Positions 25,105-37,700 of a stretch of 64,000 nt of DNA are shown here, one piece after another; the stretch's first letter is position 1; every line of letters begins with the position of its first letter. This DNA comes from Dipylidium caninum (Eukaryota > Platyhelminthes > Cestoda > Cyclophyllidea > Dipylidiidae), in contig QEYB01001046.1 in NCBI GenBank assembly GCA_017562135.1, positions 558,001 to 622,000 on the forward strand. Reading direction: 5' to 3'. The position numbers and the translations under genes were made by a program. Below the pieces are notes generated by a model. That model saw only the letters and a program-made list of their open reading frames with translations. It ran no database searches and was not told the origin of the DNA.

Positions 25105-28100
25105 TCAGCAAGTGGCCTCCCCCCATCCCTCAGTGTAGTCGATGACACAGCAATCACTCGGTGTGCTCGTATCGTCGATGGTAGCATCTTTGGTGTCAGT
25201 GCAACGCACCTTCCGTCGAATTGCGATGGCGGCGTGGAGGAGAGAGGAGGGCGGCGTTTCCGGGGCGTGCATATAAAGGGAGAGGTGAGGCACTGTGGAC
25301 CACAATTCGCCCAGGCACCCTCGTGGCACCTTCAAGCCATGGCGCAAATTGTTTGTCACCAGCACGGCAACGTGAAAGTCCGCTGAGATACGTCGCAACT
25401 CGGTCACAATTGTTTGTACATGGAAGGTGGCTATAAGAAACGAACGCCTTACTATAATAATATTAAGCGCTGGCGCACCGACCGCCTTCGAAGAGTCCAC
25501 TTTGATACATCAAATCAGACGTTCTCCCAACCTTCTACTCTACCACGCGTCTCGACAATTGATTTGCACAGTACCAAACTTCTCTTGCCGTTGATCATGA
25601 CGAATAAAAATTATGCCTTTCAGCGGGACTTCTAACTCGGAAATGATGATTCCTCCGTTGTGTCGATCTCGAAATCAAAGGCGCCTCGACTAGAAGAAGA
25701 AGACCACTTTTATTCACCTTTAACTACCAGTTCGCTATTTTATGCATCACTAAGTCGATTTTAATCGAGCCACCACATACTAGTCTGAACACTTCGGACT
25801 CATAGGCTATTCTCTGTTGTTTTTTTGGTGGATAGGTAGGCTTCTTTCCCTACAACATGTTCTAGCCTTTACAAGTGGGAGAATACCCATTCCGTTGAGG
25901 AAAGGCCAAATCCATTTTAACTGCTGGAGTTTGCAACCATTCCTCGTGGCTAGGATTCACATAACACGACTTTTCCGTGTCCAGCATTCACGCCAAAGTT
26001 TGCCTCGACTTTAGCTTCTATCTCATTCAAATGTTCCTCGTTGCCGACTCCGTCATAGGTCAGCGCAACACACAGGCTATTCCAATTCTCATGGGCATGT
26101 GGCTAATCATGGCCACCACAGATCATGATGGTGGTGCCCAGAGGGTGCCAGAAGACAACTAGACTACGAAATCATCTCGAAGAAGAGGCCGAAATAGCGC
26201 TCCAAATCACTCACGCTCCTCCTCTTCATCGCCAGCCTCTTTTTTTGGTCTTCCGGCAATTGTCTATCATTGTGATAAAATTCAACTTTCTTTACTTGTC
26301 AAAATTGAGTAGGCGAGGAAATGTTAAGCACTCCAACTCTTGACTTGAACAAATGTCTGGCCGAGGTCATGGGTGGTAGCCTTGAAATGCATGTCTATTC
26401 GAGAGGTAACAGATGAGCGTGAAAGCATTGGAGGACGCCAATGTTGAGAAGAGGCGGACTAACGGTAACATCATGGCTATGGGATGCAGACATTCCTGAG
26501 TCTTTCGATAACACATGCTCGATGTTAAAATGCACAAATTTCGATAAGACTAACGCATAACTATAAGGATGGGATAAAACAGAAGGGAACAGACCAGAAT
26601 AGTCACGACTGAATGAGGCAGAACAGAAGGTCTTTTCCCAATTGAACCTCACTTGTTCTTGTGGTCTTTACGCTGATAAACAATCATCACCTCCTGAGTT
26701 ATCCACCCCATTAAGGTTGGCCACCTCGAGTACAGCAATGTGCTGCCTCTCAGTTAGTAAAATGCAATCGGACAGAACGTACTCTCGTTAGGGAAGACTC
26801 CAGTGAAGGGTGCGAAAGGCGCGGTGATACAGTCGATAACCACCAAACGAAGGTTCGAGTAAAAGTCTGTCTCCTCCCCACTCAACTGCACACTTGCGCC
26901 AGATGTCCCCCGCAGAGTCGACGATGCTACACACAAGCGTGTTTCTGCCAGCCCATCCATCAATTCTTGGATCTCCGGCAGCAACCGATGCCAAACCCGC
27001 GAAAGACACTGATTGGCGGAGCGGTCGAGGTCGTCCTAGAAATGTAAATAGAGCGACGCAAATGTCCTTATCTTTTTTCAAGGTGATCATTATCCACATG
27101 TGGTCTACATCACGTTTAATTACTTTCTCCTTGCAAATACCTTCACTTCATCTGTCGGCGTATTCAGTCTCGCTAAACGATTCCTCATCAGTGTCTCAAT
27201 TATGGGGAGAAAAAGGGGAGAAAAAGAATCTCCTCGGCAGAGGGAGCCAGACCATTGACTGCCCACATTAACTTCATTTCAAGACTATCCCGAGTTGTTA
27301 GGAGAAGGCCAATTGTACACACAGCGCTGTGGACCATAACCAAGCGTGCTGCCTTCAAAAATAAATCGACTGTTCCTGAAGGCAACGGTTTGTGGAATAG
27401 TGGAGGCTACCACACTGAAATAACTGCGAAATGGCAGTGAGAGTAGATTTGGCAAAAGAAGGCAGCCTTGAACCAAATGGTGCGCACCCTTCCAGGCTTT
27501 AGTGGAAATAATTACGCTGAAAAATACTTTGGGAACGCCAGAACAAAAAGCATTGTGGTTTCCACTGAGCCCAACCGCTTTTACCTTCATCAAAACTTAA
27601 TTCAAGAAGTCTTCTACACGAATCCCTTGTGTGTCTAATTTATCGGCTTCGGTATTCTATGTGCATAAGTGTTCATCAGTACACAGAGTGATTATCAGCC
27701 TAATTACGTAGCGGCTAAATGATAAGAGTAAATTTAAATGCAAGGGACGAATTGTACAAGGGCGTTTAACACATCCAAGATTTGCGAATCGTAAACTACG
27801 AAGTAACAAACATAAACAGTCGTAAGGTGTGAATACGCATCTCATGAAAATTAAACTCTAATATACAAACGCGATTCACAAAGTCTATTCGAACTGTCTC
27901 GACGCCATCTCCGACTGTAGAAGGGTGAAAACAGAAAAAAATGAGGGAAACTTGGAGGTATAAGGAAAAAGTGAATCTCGTCCAGAACAGTGCCGGTTCC
28001 AAACACTTCCGCCCTACCAATCTACCTTACCCTTTGTCACGTTCTCTGACAGTCTCTGAACGGTCGAGACAATGGTTGACGCCAATTCTAGCGCATCCTG

Positions 28101-29617
28101 CCCCCCAAACAATGCCGATTCGCCTCTGCCACCAACTCATCCTTTTCCTCGCATCTCCTTCCCTCTCACTTCCGCCTTCCAACTCCCACATTCTTCAAAA
28201 CCCTCTCCTACTCCCCACTCCTGCTCACAAAAATCCACCCAACATGCACACTCCTCAGAAAGCGCCCTTCAAAACACCACTTCGACCCACCATATCAGCA
28301 TACACACACGATGCACGGTCCGTGTCAGAGAGGACGAAATGTTACTACGGCTGTTGTTGTGCGTCTACTGAGCACCTACCACATCCTCCCAATGTCTCGC
28401 CTTCTTCAACTTCCAACGAATGATGTTCCACAGCCTCCTCACATCGAATTCACCCTTCGTGTCGAGGTAGAGCACGCTGGCGCCACCGACCTCCTTCGGC
28501 GTTGACATACCCCGACTTGTCGCACTGAAGGAGTCGCGAAGCAACGACCACTGCCGCTGCAGCATTGAGGCACATCTGTCAGGACGAGAGTGGTGGAGCA
28601 GCGAGAGGTGAAGGAAAAGAAAGTGGACGATTAATAGGGGAGGATTGATCAAAAGAGCTGTGCGTGTGTGAAGTTACACCCACCCTACCTGCGTTTTGCC
28701 GACCGCTGAAGCCCCGAATATCTCCGTGATCTCCCCAGTCAGCAGTCCACCCTCAAGGAGATTGTCGAATCTGAAGACGGAAAACCGGGAAATACTCGAA
28801 TCCCTGGTGAAACACTTCTGCCCTTCATCCATCCGCCCACATCTCTCCCGATCTCTCCCGACCGGTTTCTTCGGTCCAACCGCCATCGGTGCGCATTCTC
28901 TGTCTCCGACGGTCGGTTTCAGAATGGACGCCTACTAACACAGTCTCCAGTCATCGTCTTACACCAGTCTTTCAGGTAAATTCGCCACCACAGTACTAAC
29001 ATCAAACAACTCAATGGTGTTAACGATCAGTGTAACCAACACTATCAGAGTTAGGTGCCATTCGGTGATGAGGCATGTTATCAATCACTCCATGTGCACG
29101 CCAACCATGCTGATGTTATGTGATCATCGAAATAAAAAGTACGGTAAAAACCACTTTGAAATCCATCCACAAACACACAAGGCGTGATACACGCCGCATC
29201 CGGTGTTTAGGCGTCACTTGGCATGGTCAATTGTGCATCGTGAGGTGTCTAGACGCCTAACCCCTTCTGCACTGTCTGATATATTGTTCAACCCATGGTC
29301 GTTCCCTTACCGATGCTTAAACATTATCGTCTGAGGCTCAAAGTAGGGCGAGTAGCACACCTGCACCAATTACGCGGTCCAAAGAAATAAACATGCATTT
29401 ACACATTTATGACCTGTCCTCCATCAGACTGCTTGTAAAGGATCTCCTCAGCAGGATTCTCACTGGCAGACAAATACGTGGTTCGAAAAAGTACGTACTG
29501 AACGAATCCCGTCGAGAGGAAACGTCGATTTGCGAGACACTCCTCCAGCAGATCCGATCCACTCTTTGCCGGAGGAGCCCACCGCTTCACAATAAGGCGT
29601 TGGAGAGTGTGGAGACT
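25105..29617 (-). pseudogene. RAD51D-like recombinase paralogue, copy A, one frameshift
   Basis: RecA/RAD51-family ATPase; RAD51D acts in homologous-recombination repair. Minus-strand exons in coding order: 29499-29617, 28689-28770, 28380-28575, 26783-27035, 25105-25430. The first has SGSDLLEECL and LSTGFV; with the next (FDNLLEGGLLTGEITEI) it parallels the human stretch from GADLYEELK to LSTGIGSLDKLLDAGL. Walker A is GASAVGKTQ and Walker B is LRLVVIDCITAP. The last exon has VAVLVTNNL and GELWSTVPH, matching human VTNHI and GRSWSFVPS. All junction phases fit. The exon 28380-28575 is 196 bp, whereas the copy-B equivalent is 195 bp and fully open, so here the frame breaks and meets a TGA in the same exon. 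This may be real decay or a base error. The exons coding the first ~45 residues were not found. Confidence 0.8.
28380..28575 (-). other. Frameshifted RAD51D exon (copy A)
   Basis: It starts in phase 0 after GKTQ with MCLNAAAAVVVASRLLQCD, where human RAD51D has VCLCMAANVAHGL. About 60 bases in, one extra base, relative to copy B, shifts the frame before VLYLDTKGEFDVRRL, the strand human RAD51D has as VLYVDSNG. The downstream donor GTG/gtaggt and the phase into the Walker B exon remain correct for the unshifted frame. Confidence 0.8.
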
Positions 29618-29810
29618 CTATATCAAACGTGCAATAAAACCCGTCAACACGATTAACTCCATTTACACGTGCCACCTGTCTGCACGGGTAGGCTGTGACT
29701 TTAATGAGAACTATATTTGGATAAGTCGCATCAAAAGAAATTCAAATCCCTCCGACGCTCGAAGGGCTCCATTCATCCTCCAATAACTCAATGAAATAAA
29801 CACCAACAAG

Positions 29811-30843
29811 GAGTGCCACATACGCTCCTCAACCGCTTCTTTGTCCACACTCAGGAGCGACTGGGGACCTCCACATTGCCTCGCCCCTCAATAATGCCTC
29901 GCACCACACTCAGTCGCGTATCCTTCACCAGTCTCAATGTACTTCGCGGTGTCCGGAGAGTGTGATTTACACCACAAACGAGAGACCCGTCTCTCACGAA
30001 CCGCCATTACACTGTCACCATGACTTTGACCCGTCTTTCTCTAAACATTGCCAACCTCATCACCTCACGCGGTTCAAAATACCTCGCACTACTTTGACGA
30101 ATTCTTTCACCTTCGCGCTATTCTCGTCTCGCCTCGCCTCGCCTCGCCTCTGACCTCCTTTCCTGTTTCCAGTCTTCGACAACTTACCGCAACATGCTGA
30201 TTCAACAACCTCTGTGTTCACTCAGCCTAAACAGTCTCCTGCGTATGCCAACCGAGCGTTCAGACCTTCTCCAGCATCTCGACGACTATCACATCCCAGT
30301 CTTTGCTCATTGACAGAGTCTAATCTCCCCCGTGTACAAAGTCGTTACGACCCTCGACCTGCACAATACCTTGCCACCCACTTTGTAGGACCTGACAACA
30401 TCCCCTATTGCCAGTTCGCCTCGTGCGTCGACCACTTTTCGCGTCCCCAGGCCTCCATTCTACTCACGTACCTCATTTGCCTATGTCGCCTTCCCGAACA
30501 CACAACACACACGCACACACTAACCACTGACCACCTCAAGTTTGTCATCGTCATTATCGCCATTACCGTACAATCACTTCAATCTCCACCTCCTCCTCTC
30601 CCTCCTTTCCCTACCTTCTTCTCCTATCTGCGGCATCTCTGCGCCTCACGCCTTCGCACCTGCTGCTCTCCACTCTCACCCATTTTCCTACCATCAGGGA
30701 TAACTCATGAGTTTCCATTCTTACTACTTTCCCTCATGTCACTCTCCAAGATGAACAAGCAATACCACACATCATCTTCCACTACCCCGCCATCAGAGGC
30801 TCCTTTGTTTCCACTTAGCTTTCATCAACACAGAGCTTACTGG
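29811..30843. repeat. Duplicated non-coding stretch 5' of RAD51D
   Basis: This matches 40679-41646 with scattered indels, one of them near 30.66-30.74 kb. It has pyrimidine-rich plus-strand composition, a (GCCTC)4 repeat at 30131-30150 whose copy-B equivalent is (TCTCG)5, and a short CA run near 30.50 kb that is longer in copy B. Plus-strand open frames here look like low-complexity artefacts. Because it lies just upstream of the first recognised RAD51D exon it may hold the missing 5' exon or promoter, but I could not identify either. Confidence 0.5.
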
Positions 30844-31439
30844 TTCTCTCCAACGTGTATTTCTCAAAACAAACACTAGCGTCGTGTCTGTTTCCCTCCT
30901 CCTTCGCCATCACGAGGCAAGTGATCCCAACAAGAACTTTACAAAGGGCATTTCGAGCGGTTTGAGAACGGACAACAACAAAATCAGGACATCACGCACC
31001 CCAGGCGGCATCCGTCTTCTCCATAGACATCAATTTTTGGACGAGGTTTTCTCTAAACGTGGAAGCATGAACTATTACGCACTGGAACTTAAGATTTCAA
31101 GCACTCCTCACGCTTCCACCCATTCAACCATGAAGCATCTGAACAGAATATTTTTAACGTCTGCATGGAGACTGTCGTGTGGCAGATAGGGGTAGTCACA
31201 TCGCTGATGTCACCGAATTCTAACTCCTGCCAACCACTGCGTTTGACAGGCAACCTACAAACACAGGTGTCTCAATAACTCCCCTCGCAGCACCATCTTC
31301 ATCACTCATTTGTGGAAGACAACTACGACCCCAAATAAGGTGAGGCTAACACGTGGTTATCACTACCCGCCCCACGAGATAGTGGACTAGCTAACATTCT
31401 CCATCGTTGCACCAAAGCCCACAACTCAACCCAACTCAC

Positions 31440-31694
31440 CTTCCGAGAAAAGATAGACAAGGGCGCAGGAACCGAAGGACTCGCCTCCCACAAAGTGCTC
31501 TGGTACTTCGACTTCTTCTCACCTCGACTTCCACCACCAGTGCCGCCATCATGTAAGATGCAAGACTCAAAGTCTGTGTTGCAGAAGATGAAGGGAAGTA
31601 GCGGTTGACCCATCAAGTGCGAACGCTGGAGGCGTTTGAATAGGACGTTTGGGTTTTCATCTGCCTCCTCTGATGGGTCTGCCAACTCCGACAT
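31440..31694 (-). CDS. Unidentified 85-codon first-exon candidate
   Basis: An ATG at 31694 in a fair context opens 85 codons ending at a strong donor (CGGAAG/gtgagt) in phase 0. The peptide starts MSELADPSEEADENPN, contains VLFKRLQRSHLMGQPLLPF and a Gly-rich patch, and ends with APLSIFSRK. I do not recognise it. It lies in a part of copy A with no counterpart in copy B, between PRPS and RAD51D on the same strand. It could be exon 1 of a small gene, or an alternative 5' exon of the RAD51D locus. Following exons were not found. Confidence 0.45.
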
Positions 31695-32907
31695 GGCTGA
31701 TAGAAGGGAAGGCGAATGTGCATAACAGATAATTAAGCGCTTTTTGACTTTACAGTGTAAACAACACTTTTTACTACCACTCTCTTGGATCTCTGTCCTC
31801 AGCTAGTCTTTCCCATCTTTCCACTAGCAACTGCCATACCCACTTCCGGTGCTGAGCCTTACCGAATAAATATTGTTCACAGCCAACACCGCACTACCTC
31901 ATGCCCACGCAGCTCAGCCTAACGACAGGAGATAACGCCACTCACGACTTTCCTTCACCTCATATCCCCTTCAACTTAAAGAAATGTCCATCCGCATGAC
32001 AGCCGTCATGAAGTTATATGGCCTACTCCACCCCTTTCTCTCCCTCCTCCATCACCACCGCCACACTATAACCTGCACACAGGCAGGCAACCAACCTATT
32101 AGTGATGTAAATGCCACATCTCAGAAAAAACGGTGTCTGCGTTTCTCAACACGAAAACAGGAGCACTGAGTGATAGTGTGCAAAGCATGTAAAAGTCGTT
32201 TTGATGATGAACACAACGCCTAAAATGATGTAGAGAAATAGAGGCGATCCGCTGGCCTACTTTCACCAACAACTATCCTCAATACAACTCGCCAACCATG
32301 CGCTTATAATACAACGTACCAAGAAGCGCGTATCAACATTCGCCCCTACTTTCTCCACATAAAGTTTCGCTCAATCTCCACTCCTAACTCCTTAGTCAAC
32401 GGGAAGCATTGGTACACCACGAGATTAAAGCTCCTAATTTAGTCAATCCATACTTAAAACCAAACAACCTTCCCATTGCAAATTCCCGAAATAATCTCAT
32501 ACACTTCACTAAGGCGTATAATGGTCCGACCTCGAAAGGGACAAAAAAATATCGAAAAAAGAGGAAATAAAGTGCAAGCAGATGTGTATAGTTCTATAAA
32601 AGCACAAATTAGCTAAGTTTCACACTAGAAAATTAAGATCATCCAATGCAGAAGATAAAAGCCAACAGTTATGCCAGTTTATATAGAGGCATATGAAGTT
32701 GTCTAATAAAGGGAAATTTTTCATAATGATCAAAAAAAAAAGTTAGAGTACACACAAGTAGTCCTGTATTTTTTAAAAAAGAAATGGGTTGTCAGCAATG
32801 TCAATGAGAATGCAAATCAAGGCAGATAAATACTGTACACGGACAGTAAAAAATGTATAAGAATATTGTTAGAGTAAAAGACAAACAAGGGACAACCGTC
32901 AAGTCAG
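31695..32907. other. Spacer between the 85-codon exon and PRPS-A
   Basis: AT-rich toward its right end; no exon or RNA gene seen. It presumably includes the 3' UTR of PRPS-A and the promoter for the exon at 31.7 kb. Confidence 0.4.
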
Positions 32908-34779
32908 TTACAAAGGTACGTGATTGAAGAGGTAAGATACAGACTCTCCATTGTGTGTCCGTCTAATTGACTCGGCCAGAACTGTACTAATATCAATGCA
33001 CTGTAAAGAAGAAATAACATATCTCACTGACCCAGCCTTTCCATTAATTGAGTAGGTAACACTTCACAAATCTAACACTAGGCAAATGACTCGAGTTTTG
33101 CATTACTAAAACCAAAAACACATATTGATTCTTCTATCCTCCATCCCCACTGCCCCGTTGTCATTGCTAATTCAATGGAACTATTTGGAAAATACACTTG
33201 TGGTCTCAAAACATGACAAATTACGACGACTCACATAAAGTTTCGAACATTTTTTCATGTTTTCTTTCTGGTCAATGGTGTTTGTCACAACTACGGCCTC
33301 GAAGCATGAATTGTTGATTCGGTCGATGGCGGGACCGGAAAAAATACCATGAGTGCATATTACGTATATAGCAGTGGCTCCGGCTTCTGTTAATCTAAAA
33401 AAGGGGAGGAGAGGCCACAGGTAAGCATATTACTTCTGAAGTCAGAAAGAGCTATATAGTAAAATTTTACAATTTCATGCATTAAATACAAATGTTAAAT
33501 TACACAAAAAAGCAACGAAAGTATTGAAGGATTCGGGAAAAAAAATTTAAACTCGCAATGACTTTATCTGTGGGCAAATCTGATAAAGACAAGATATAAC
33601 ATCACAAAGCGAAAATTTTTGGATTTATAGCGCACCGATCAGCGGCCGTACAAAATGTTCCGCAGGTATCGATTATGTCGTCTACCAAAATTGCGACTTT
33701 TCCTCTAACGTCACCAACGAGCACCATCCTATCAACCTCGTTAGCACGTTTCCGTTCCTTGTGGATCAATGCAAACTCCACGTTCAACTGGTCAGCCAAT
33801 GATGTCACTCTACAATTCAAATCCATTCATCACTCCCCTTCTATCTCCACCCATCCGTACCCTCACTTTCACCCTCGACTAACAACCACCTCACCCACCT
33901 CTTTGCACCACCAGCGTCAGGACTCACAATGCAACAGTTTTGCCAGTCAGCAATATTCTTCTGAATCCACTTTATCACTGCCGGCTCCGCATACAAATTG
34001 TCAACAGGTATGTCGAAAAAACCCTGGATCTGGCTCGCATGAAGATCCATCGTCACTATGTGGTCGGCACCAGCCACTGACAACATGTTCGCCACCAGTT
34101 TGGCCGATATCGGTGCACGAGACTTGTCCTACATCCGAGTAAGAAAATGCTTCACTCAATAATACTCTATCTCCAACATCACCTCATTCCTCTCAACTCC
34201 TAACCGTCCCATACACCTCTCACACGAACAAAAAATACCTTCAAATAACAAAGTCACCATTGCTGAGCACATGAAGCTAACTTCATCTTACCACACCACT
34301 CCACTCCACTCCACTCCACTCCACTCTACTCCACCTCACCGCAACAGCACATCCACAAAAGTAAAAACACTCGCCACCATCACCAAACAGACACTACCTC
34401 TATGCCAATAAACCAACAGAACATGTACCCTGGTTAACGCAAACTCACCTTTTTGTCTTGTCGAGCGTAGGGAAAACAAGGTATCACCGCGGTGACGCGA
34501 CACGCCGAGGCAATTTTACAGGCATTCACCATTATCAGCAGTTCCATCAAGTTATCATTGACCTCGCCACTTCCCGTTTGCACAATGTACACATCCTCGC
34601 CACGAACAGACTCTGTTATCTCAACACTTCGCAAATGATATTGTTGCGAATGCTTACCATGTTTCTTGATTACTAAACTTTTTGGAGTTGACATGTCCCA
34701 GCTGGATTCCGATGTGATCCGCTATCCTCGTCGTCAGATCGACGTTGGAGTTACCAGCGAATATCTTAATGTTTGGCAT
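32908..34779 (-). CDS. PRPS: Ribose-phosphate pyrophosphokinase, copy A
   Basis: Makes PRPP from ribose 5-phosphate and ATP, the entry metabolite for purine, pyrimidine and NAD synthesis; cytosolic. Minus-strand exons in coding order: 34658-34779, 34449-34626, 33899-34128, 33636-33809, 33235-33394, 32908-33000. They total 957 bp, exactly 318 codons plus stop, the same length as human PRPS1. Visible hallmarks are MPNIKIFAG at the start, [48 protein letters not shown], the PRPP-binding loop [11 protein letters not shown] (residues 218-228), [10 protein letters not shown] and the C-terminal [13 protein letters not shown]. The DDIIDT loop differs from the animal DDMADT but resembles some bacterial enzymes, so activity is likely kept. 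Intron 1 is only 31 bp. The exon-4 donor is the weak gtgcgc. Next to RAD51D, same strand, no evident functional link. Confidence 0.96.
34296..34325. repeat. (CCACT)6 repeat in PRPS-A intron 2
   Basis: Six perfect CCACT units on the plus strand, with degenerate units beyond. The copy-B intron has five perfect units at 43391-43415 followed by CTACT variants, so the repeat has changed since the copies were last identical. Confidence 0.9.
34627..34657 (-). other. 31-bp intron of PRPS-A
   Basis: Begins gtaagc and ends gcgaag on the minus strand. Removing it joins QET to [12 protein letters not shown], exactly the conserved PRPS sequence; without splicing the frame is lost. The equivalent intron of copy B (43728-43758) has the same length and differs at one base. 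Confidence 0.95.
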
Positions 34780-37700
34780 GGGTTTTCAAAACCTCTCTCC
34801 GCATACGAGAACTGCTGAAGGTGATTAACGAATCGGATGGAGCGGCCTTGATATTTTCCTATAAAACGGTGATCATTTTGAAGTTTTTAATATAACCTTT
34901 CCGCTTCGACGATGTGTTCTTTTAACTTGAAAGCTAAGGAGCATTTGGCGTTAAAACCATTGTTGAAATAAAATTTGTCAACCGAACCTGCATTTAGCAA
35001 ACGCGGCTTAAACAATTTGGGGTAAGGCGAACCTAAGATCGAAAATCTGCCGTTAACCTCCGTCATTTCACCATAATTTGTCTCACTTGTAATTATCCAG
35101 AATGATCCATAGGATTTTTCTGTCTTAAATATCTGTTACTAGAGGGAGAGTGTTGGCAAGTGTTTACAACACTTCAACAAACAATCTAAAGTTGCATCAT
35201 ATCGAAGCTATGTGCGACGCCGATTGAACTTTAAACAATGCTTCCGTTTTATAAGAATAGCGATCACATGTGTACTCTAATCCACACACGCTCTTCGTCT
35301 TCCTTCATGCGTAAGCACAGTAGAATGGCCTCAAAACTGTTATTTATGGGAACAAGCCCCTCCAAAATTTTAATTCGAATTTGCTCCCCAACAAGCATGA
35401 TTTCCACAACACTATAACTGGTTTCACCGCAAATGAAGAATGTGGCTTTTTTAAGCTTGAGCGAGTTCGTCTTCTGTAATCTGCTAATGCTATTCTTGCA
35501 AAATTTCCCCACAAAGTTCTCATGTTACGGTTAAAGCATATCGGATATGGTTGCTTTCAAAATATGGCTAGAATAACTTTATTTCAATGTGATTTATTCA
35601 CGGATTAAGACGTCGCACTTTTGAAAGTCAAGCAGAGATATCTACTACGGGGCCGCATGAATTATACTGAGTATCAAAACGCTTTTCATCCAATCCCAAT
35701 ATAACTCTCTGCATGCTAAAGCATTGTCAGTCATTCGCTTATCGTATCCTTGCCAAAAATCAGCATTAAAGAGGCATACGTGATATTTCTTTGGGCGTAT
35801 CGATGTTATCCTTTCAAGTCAAAACAAATTCTCACACGATGACCGTTTGGGACCCGACTTCGCGACGGTGGTGAAACACGACCCATTTTCGGTTCTTTCA
35901 TGTTAAACCTCTGCAGACGTTAGTACATGTGGCAGACAACTGTCTAAACTAATTCATATATTTATATTCACTCTACGAAATTGAGACTAGTCCTCATACG
36001 AATGGACTGGAGACAATCGTCTAGAGACGGCGGTATGGAATAAAAACTTCAATGCACATACTTGTTATTAGTGGAAGTTTAGTACACAGATTCCTCGATG
36101 AGAAAAATGTTGGATTATTCGAATCATAAGCTTGGAGTACTTGTGGATTGTATGAGGTAAATCGAAAAGTAATCCTCATCATTCCATGCTGGCAAAAGAA
36201 ACATTTATTTATTAGAGTTTTTAGATTTTAAACAGCAACATAAATTCTACCATTCTGGTAATGCCTTATACCCACGTATAGACGCATTTTAAGAAAGTCT
36301 TCCGATTTCGCATTGAAAGGCTTCTTCTGTATTGTTAGAGTTTTTACTTAATGTTGAATAAGGATGTGGTCTAGCTTTATTGTATTGTACGGTTCCTCTT
36401 TCATACTTGACTGAAACAGATGGGCTTTTTAAGAATTCTTGCTTCATTTGCTTGAGTTATTCACAATACGCTGCCGATGTGACGGACTGCCCAAGTTTAA
36501 GCATTCCATAGTGCGTGATTCTTTACAAATCCCACTACGCACAAACACGTGCCCTCTATCGTTGGTGATGGTCTACTTATGGGAGAAAATACTTGTTTTT
36601 TTCGTACATGGTTATTTCATATCGCCCACATTTCATCTGCACTTAGAATTCATTCGCAAAGGCGGATAGGTTCCATACCGAGGCAAAGTGACACCCAAAT
36701 TGTGCGTCGTTGACCGAGTGACATCCCTGTCAAATCATGAGGGACTGAAATTCCTTGCTTATACACTTCTCCTGCGCGAAGAAGATCGTCTTTACCTGTA
36801 GACCATGGTCAACTGGTCTTTAGTGATTATTGCCCATTTTGGCGGGGACCTGAATCTCCCATCGCTCTCATCTTCGTGATATCTATTTCCATTTTCCATT
36901 TTAGAACATCGTCGTGAATGTTGTTAGCTATTTTCACTGCCTCCATTCCCTCCAACCCTTAGTCGAATAAAATTGCAGGGGATGATGCAAATGTCCTTCC
37001 TCCATTGTTGAGTTTGACGTCATTCCCATTTGTTGGCACAAGAATATTTTAACCGAAAAATATAATCTACAGACCAATTTGACCATATCATCAAAACATA
37101 CTTGTTTACTGAACCGTGTCTTCACACAAACTGGATGTTAATGAGCATATCGGAAAAAGCGTGATTGCTTTTCAACTTGCCTAAAAGTTCATCCCCCACC
37201 GTCGAAATGCTTTCTCTAGTTCAAATAACGCAGATGATGTGTTCACAGGAGATAAGAGGTAAAAATCGTCCCTGATTGACAATAAATTGAGGAATGATGG
37301 AAATAAATGATGGAGGGGGAGGAATGCCATTGGACTAAAGTGTGGTAAACTCTCGGATAAGTAAGTTGAGAAGAGTTTATCAATCACCGCGTTGCGTAAC
37401 CGCTACTTGAATAAAACGGTAGTGTGCAACAGTAATTCGATAGTGTAGAAAATAATTAGTTACAAGGAAACAGAGGAGGTGGGAAAGTGAAGGTGACTCG
37501 CAAGTGTCAGTTCGTTTAAGCAATAACCCATAGCCATGTTTTTAAGTTCATAATGACGATAAATTAACCGAAAACACAACGGAATTGGCGAACAAACTAT
37601 TTATGGAGCGTTAAACTAGGTCAAAAAAATAAGATTATGTTTACCCCCAACCCTTGCAAACCCTCATCCTAGAGTTCGTATCGTCTATTTGTTTTTCTAT

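Larger units (their letters stand above)
24860..34779. repeat. Segmental duplication, copy A
   Basis: This block shares several long near-identical stretches, in the same order and orientation, with 38922-43880. Matching stretches are roughly 24860-25430 with 38922-39505, 28053-28647 with 40070-40680, 29811-30843 with 40679-41646, and 32885-34779 with 42105-43880. Weaker similarity extends left to about 24.72 kb. The intervals 25437-28045, 28648-29810 and 30845-32880 have no counterpart in copy B. Coordinates were aligned by eye. Confidence 0.9.

Noticed and set aside
28505..28530. A 17-23 bp intron rescuing the RAD51D-A frame
   Set aside because: Possible GT...AG pairs exist, but none restores the frame of VLYLDTKG, and they would be shorter than any other intron here.
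30214..30879. 221-codon plus-strand open frame
   Set aside because: Low-complexity Pro/Ser/His composition from pyrimidine-rich DNA; the matching frame in copy B is broken up, and no domain or splice logic supports it.
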